Shown here: one piece after another, positions 61,141-64,000 of the stretch
Numbering within the stretch: the first letter of the stretch is position 1
Layout of the letters: each line of letters starts with the position of its first letter
NCBI GenBank assembly: GCA_039810585.1
Contig: JBDHXF010000018.1
Coordinates: 3,626 to 67,625 of the forward strand
Origin: JBBATK01 sp039810585
Lineage (GTDB): Bacteria; Bacteroidota; Ignavibacteria; Kapaibacteriales; NICIL-2
Direction of reading: 5' to 3'
DNA: 64,000 bases
Position numbers and translations under genes: made by a program
The notes under the pieces: generated by a model
The model's input: the letters and a program-made list of their open reading frames with translations, nothing else
Database searches by the model: none
What the model was told of the DNA's origin: nothing

Positions 61141-62619
61141 ATGCAACTCTCTGTACTCCTCCAATCACTCGACGTTCTATCCATCCATGGCTGGACAGAC
61201 TCGGTGGATGGTATTCACTATGATAGCCGCAAAATCACACCAGGTATGCTCTTTGTGGCACGACAAGCTGTGGCTATCGATGGACACGACTACATCGACA
61301 TGGCCATTCATGCCGGTGCCACTGCGGTGGTATGCGAACGACTTCCGGCCACTATCGCAGAGCACCCCGATTGTTGCTTCGTGCAAGTAGCATCGGCTCA
61401 AAAAGCTCTTGCCTTGCTGGCGGCTGCATGGTATCATCATCCCTCGTCGAAACTCCGCCTCATTGGCATAACGGGAACAAACGGAAAAACCTCCTGTACC
61501 TTCATCCTCAAACAACTCCTTGAAGCCTGTGGTAGCAAGGTTGCCGTGATCGGAACAACCGGTCACTTCATTGGATCAAAAAAGATACCCAGCGCGAACA
61601 CGACTCCTGAGGCCCCGGAACTCCATGCCCTGCTCGCCAGGATGTACGATGAGGGGGCCGATACTGTCGTGATGGAAGTGAGCTCGCATGCCCTGGCAAC
61701 CGAGCGGGTGTATGGTCTTCATTGGAAGGCCGCGATCTTTACGAATTTGTCGCAGGATCATCTCGACTTTCATCATTCGATGGACGACTACGCTAGGGCC
61801 AAAAAGAAATTGTTCGAAAGTCTCCGTCCCACAGACATTGCCATTCTGAATAGCGAAGACCCGGCCACTGCGTTGATGATCGATCACTGCGTCGCTCAGG
61901 TGCATTTGGTTGGTCGCTCTTCTGCCCTACCCAATTCCTCGACTGCGCCTTGGCATCGCATCAGCAATGAGGTGCAGGACGATGGAATGACATCCTTTCG
62001 ATTGGATGCTCACACCTGGCACAGTCCCTTTGTGGGCACCTTTAACGTCGACAATGTGGCTTTATGTCTGTGCTGCTGTATGCAATTGGGCCAAGACCCC
62101 GAAAACTTACTCGCTTCTGTTCCCCGTTTGCGCGCAGCGCCCGGTCGTCTCGAGTGCATCAGCCTTGACCGCAATCGCACCGCCGTCGTCGACTATGCCC
62201 ACTCGCCCGATGCCTTGGAGAAAACCCTCAGGGCTCTGAAATCGTCAACGAAAAAACAGCACATGGTGTGTGTGTTCGGAGCAGGCGGAGATCGCGACAA
62301 GGCGAAGCGTCCGCTCATGGGGGCTATTGCCGAACGCGAGGCCGACCTTGTGATTGTCACCAACGACAACCCACGAACGGAGTCGCCCATCGGCATCGTG
62401 ATTGACATCTTATCGGGAATGGAACACCCTGAGATGGCTGCTGTCATTCTCGACAGAGCTGAGGCAATACGTGCGGCGCTAAGCGCCGCGCCTGACGGAG
62501 CGATTGTTTTAGTGGCGGGAAAGGGTCACGAGGACTACCAAATATTAGGAACTGAACGTCTCCCCTTCAGCGATCGAGATATTATTCTTAGCGAGTGTGG
62601 GCGAAGCCCACACGAATAA
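61141..62619 (+). CDS. murE: UDP-MurNAc-tripeptide synthetase
   Basis: A 492-residue cytoplasmic ligase that adds the third amino acid to the peptidoglycan precursor. The ATP-binding loop IGITGTNGKTSCTFIL, EVSSHALATERV, the Lys-carbamylation neighbourhood, and DYAHSPDALEKTL are Mur-ligase features. The specificity motif NDNPRTES (DNPR) indicates meso-diaminopimelate. The last codons (…CGRSPHE) and the stop lie inside the REP-like palindrome at 62591-62622, so the C-terminal tail is repeat-derived. It stands alone, nearly 40 kb away from mraZ-rsmH, with which it is often clustered. A TACTTTGG box occurs about 30 bases before the ATG. Confidence 0.92.
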   Translation: MQLSVLLQSLDVLSIHGWTDSVDGIHYDSRKITPGMLFVARQAVAIDGHDYIDMAIHAGATAVVCERLPATIAEHPDCCFVQVASAQKALALLAAAWYHHPSSKLRLIGITGTNGKTSCTFILKQLLEACGSKVAVIGTTGHFIGSKKIPSANTTPEAPELHALLARMYDEGADTVVMEVSSHALATERVYGLHWKAAIFTNLSQDHLDFHHSMDDYARAKKKLFESLRPTDIAILNSEDPATALMIDHCVAQVHLVGRSSALPNSSTAPWHRISNEVQDDGMTSFRLDAHTWHSPFVGTFNVDNVALCLCCCMQLGQDPENLLASVPRLRAAPGRLECISLDRNRTAVVDYAHSPDALEKTLRALKSSTKKQHMVCVFGAGGDRDKAKRPLMGAIAEREADLVIVTNDNPRTESPIGIVIDILSGMEHPEMAAVILDRAEAIRAALSAAPDGAIVLVAGKGHEDYQILGTERLPFSDRDIILSECGRSPHE

Positions 62620-62632
62620 TGATCTCCTTGCA
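62591..62632 (-). repeat. REP-like palindrome, copy 7, overlapping the murE stop
   Basis: GTGTGGGC (62595-62602), loop GAA (62603-62605), GCCCACAC (62606-62613), then GAATAATGATCTCCTTG. On the minus strand it reads GGAGATCATTATTCGTG before the stem, the head sequence shared by copies 1 and 2. Its TAA (62617-62619) is the murE stop. Confidence 0.7.
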
Positions 62633-62640
62633 GCCGTCTC

Positions 62641-62673
62641 AAAAAAAAAGGCAATCTCTTCAGATTGCCCTTT
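62641..62673. terminator. Bidirectional terminator between murE and the fibre-like gene
   Basis: GGCAATCT (62650-62657) pairs with AGATTGCC (62662-62669) around CTTC. A nine-A run (62641-62649) gives the minus-strand transcript a T-tract, and CTTT follows on the plus strand. Confidence 0.82.
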
Positions 62674-62710
62674 CTCACCCGGAGGTCACGCAGCATCGTC
62701 ATCCATCCTC

Positions 62711-64000
62711 TTAAGGATTGATGATGATGTAGTTTATAGAATAACTTGATGTTATGGTTGCGCCGGTAGCGACGGTGAAGGTGTCGGCGGCGGCATTGAC
62801 GGCGGTCACCATGGCACTGATCACACCGCTTGCAGCGCTACCTTGCAGGGTTACCACCACTACTGCACCTGCTTGAATGTCGGCGCCCGGACTGATGGTA
62901 AAGCTTGACCCCGATGACACGGGAACGTAGCTACCCTTTATCATTCCGTTTGATACCACACTGTTGATTGCTCGCTTCTTTACGGTTCCGGCAGACGTGA
63001 TGGTGAGCAATGTGTCAACCGTATTGTCGTTCTGCACTCCACCCAAAGTCAAAGGATTGGACGCAGCCGAAACTTCCAGTCTCGTCGCCGGCGTGCTGGT
63101 TCCAATTCCTACATTTCCGCTTCCTTCCACGCGTATTCTTTCTACATTGTGCGTCTTCAGCACAAGTGGTTGGTCGTCCGTTGTTCCAAGGAAGTTCGCT
63201 GTTGAATCGGTGCCGGTGTTACCGGTCAGTGTCCAACTCGTAGACGCTGAAAGTGAGTTGGCACTGCGCTTGGACACGTTTCCGCTGCCATCAACGACAA
63301 GCAAGGTATCGTTCGACGTGGTCGTTAACCCGCTCAGTTGCAATGTTGCCGTTTGCGTTAATCCACTGTTCGTGATGGAATTTGAAGTAACCGTGTTCAA
63401 CGCACTAGCTCCGCTCACTCTCAATTTGGCTGCCAGTATTGAGTCTGTAGCGGTCAGAGTTGCAGTGTTGATATCACCGCTGTTGGTAATGTTTGTTGAC
63501 GTCACTCCATGCAAGGTCGAGTTACCTGGCACATTCAGCTTGTAGATCTTGGCTGAGTCTGTAGCATACAACCACTGCGTGGTCGTATTGTTTGCGCCAA
63601 GGTGATTGACAAATACCGAATCCACATTCAAGGTTCCGCTGATGTCCATCTTGTTAGCGTGCAGCGAATCCGTCCAGATTGTTTCTGAGTTGCGGATCTG
63701 ACGTGATGCAAGGCTATCAGCCCAAACATCATTCAGGACGCTGTTGCCTGTTGCGTGCAGCTTGTTGGTCTGGATCGAATCGGTAGCTGTCAGAGTTGCT
63801 GTGTTGATATCACCGCTGTTAGTAATGTTCGTTGACGTCACTCCATGCAGTGTCGAGTTACCCGGCACATTGAGCTTGTTGATCTTGGCTGAATCTGTAG
63901 CATACAACCACTGCGTGGTCGTATTGTTTGCGCCAAGGTGATTGACAAACACAGAATCCACATTCAAGGTTCCGCTGATGTCCATCTTGTTAGCGTGCAG
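62711..64000 (-). CDS. Repetitive fibre-like surface protein, C-terminal 429 residues (cut by the window edge)
   Basis: The frame runs off the right edge in phase, so only the C-terminal part is seen; an ATG at 63985 is internal. Two copies of a 112-residue unit are visible (start LHANKMDISGTLNVDSVFVN), about 98% alike over the first 76 residues, rich in Asn, Thr, Ser and Leu, with the shape of a beta-helix or trimeric shaft. Then come motifs such as GNVGIGTSTPATRLEVS, typical of tail-fibre and large surface proteins of the Bacteroidota, followed by a GAVVVVTLQGSAASG-type end (SINYIIINP). No T9SS sorting domain or S74 chaperone domain is present at the end. It may be a cell-surface fibre or a phage-derived tail protein; no phage genes are nearby. 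Confidence 0.75.
   Translation of the reverse strand: MHANKMDISGTLNVDSVFVNHLGANNTTTQWLYATDSAKINKLNVPGNSTLHGVTSTNITNSGDINTATLTATDSIQTNKLHATGNSVLNDVWADSLASRQIRNSETIWTDSLHANKMDISGTLNVDSVFVNHLGANNTTTQWLYATDSAKIYKLNVPGNSTLHGVTSTNITNSGDINTATLTATDSILAAKLRVSGASALNTVTSNSITNSGLTQTATLQLSGLTTTSNDTLLVVDGSGNVSKRSANSLSASTSWTLTGNTGTDSTANFLGTTDDQPLVLKTHNVERIRVEGSGNVGIGTSTPATRLEVSAASNPLTLGGVQNDNTVDTLLTITSAGTVKKRAINSVVSNGMIKGSYVPVSSGSSFTISPGADIQAGAVVVVTLQGSAASGVISAMVTAVNAAADTFTVATGATITSSYSINYIIINP
63437..63664 (-). repeat. 336-bp-period repeat, second copy
   Basis: 228 bases coding LHANKM to TATLTATDSI that are nearly identical in DNA to 63773-64000, offset exactly 336 bases, inside the fibre-like gene. The remaining 108 bases of the period are unique to the first copy. 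Confidence 0.8.
63773..64000 (-). repeat. 336-bp-period repeat, first visible copy
   Basis: Near-identical to 63437-63664 (few substitutions; one changes Asn to Tyr). The window edge cuts the array, so more copies probably lie to the right. Confidence 0.75.

Noticed and set aside
62711..64000. Prophage origin of the fibre-like gene
   Set aside because: No other phage structural, integrase or lysis gene is visible in the window; the motifs also occur in non-phage surface proteins.

Overview
The window reads like a chromosome segment of a free-living, Gram-negative member of the Bacteroidota/FCB group, most likely from its deeper branches (Ignavibacteria or Kapabacteria type). This is an inference from several signs. 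Three secreted proteins end in a Por-secretion (type IX, T9SS) C-terminal sorting domain. There is a TonB-dependent receptor with a carboxypeptidase-regulatory-like N-terminal domain, an LptF/G permease and many signal-peptide outer-membrane proteins. Seven promoter-like boxes match the Bacteroidota -7 consensus TAnnTTTG. Shine-Dalgarno sequences are strong only here and there. No prophage, CRISPR array, rRNA operon or intact insertion sequence was seen; mobile traces are one IS3-type transposase remnant and a family of small palindromes.

Layout. 1-9.5 kb: an open-ended low-complexity protein, dusB-like, a MurG/UgtP-like glycosyltransferase, a YihY membrane protein, a PolB-type exonuclease, a LysE exporter, a receiver-kinase hybrid, a YciO/Sua5-type protein and a CDF metal exporter. 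9.6-20.5 kb: a lipoprotein, cdsA, pntB without pntA, arginase, a secreted protein, hpf, a methyltransferase, pyruvate kinase and rho. 21-26 kb: a DegT sugar aminotransferase, mraZ-rsmH with a visible MraZ operator, a nitroreductase and a pirin. 26-35.7 kb: a small T9SS cargo, a MazG-like/lipoprotein/TonB-receptor string, an orphan OmpR-type regulator, a GH57 branching-enzyme-like protein, gamma-glutamyltranspeptidase and an outer-membrane protein. 35.7-41.9 kb: a tRNA with anticodon CAT, a small coiled-coil membrane protein, mgtE, an NAD-dependent epimerase-like protein, a lipoprotein, a decayed mobile-element zone and a DcuC-type carrier. 42-52.4 kb: the cell-surface block, with a subtilisin-like T9SS protease, a small duplicated-domain protein coupled to a Gly/Ser/Arg-rich membrane protein, a BNR-repeat T9SS protein and a membrane protein built on a catalytically dead GH2 fold. 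52.4-64 kb: hrcA with an orphan ABC ATPase, an lptF/G-TPR pair, BI-1, tatC-polyprenyl synthase, murE, and the repetitive C-terminal part of a fibre-like surface protein running off the right edge.

How the parts fit. Most genes are housekeeping (envelope precursors: cdsA, polyprenyl synthase, murE, rsmH, lptF/G; translation: dus, hpf, YciO; central metabolism: pyk, pntB, arginase, GH57). Usual gene clusters are dispersed: murE is far from mraZ-rsmH, hrcA lacks grpE/dnaK, tatC lacks tatA and pntB lacks pntA.

The two most unusual observations are: (i) a family of REP-like palindromes, often with a GAA triloop and an upstream GGAG, one of which supplies the last codons and the stop codon of murE; and (ii) a secreted-side GH2-like pseudoenzyme fused to a multi-pass membrane domain at 49.8-52.4 kb. 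No complete new system could be demonstrated from sequence alone.
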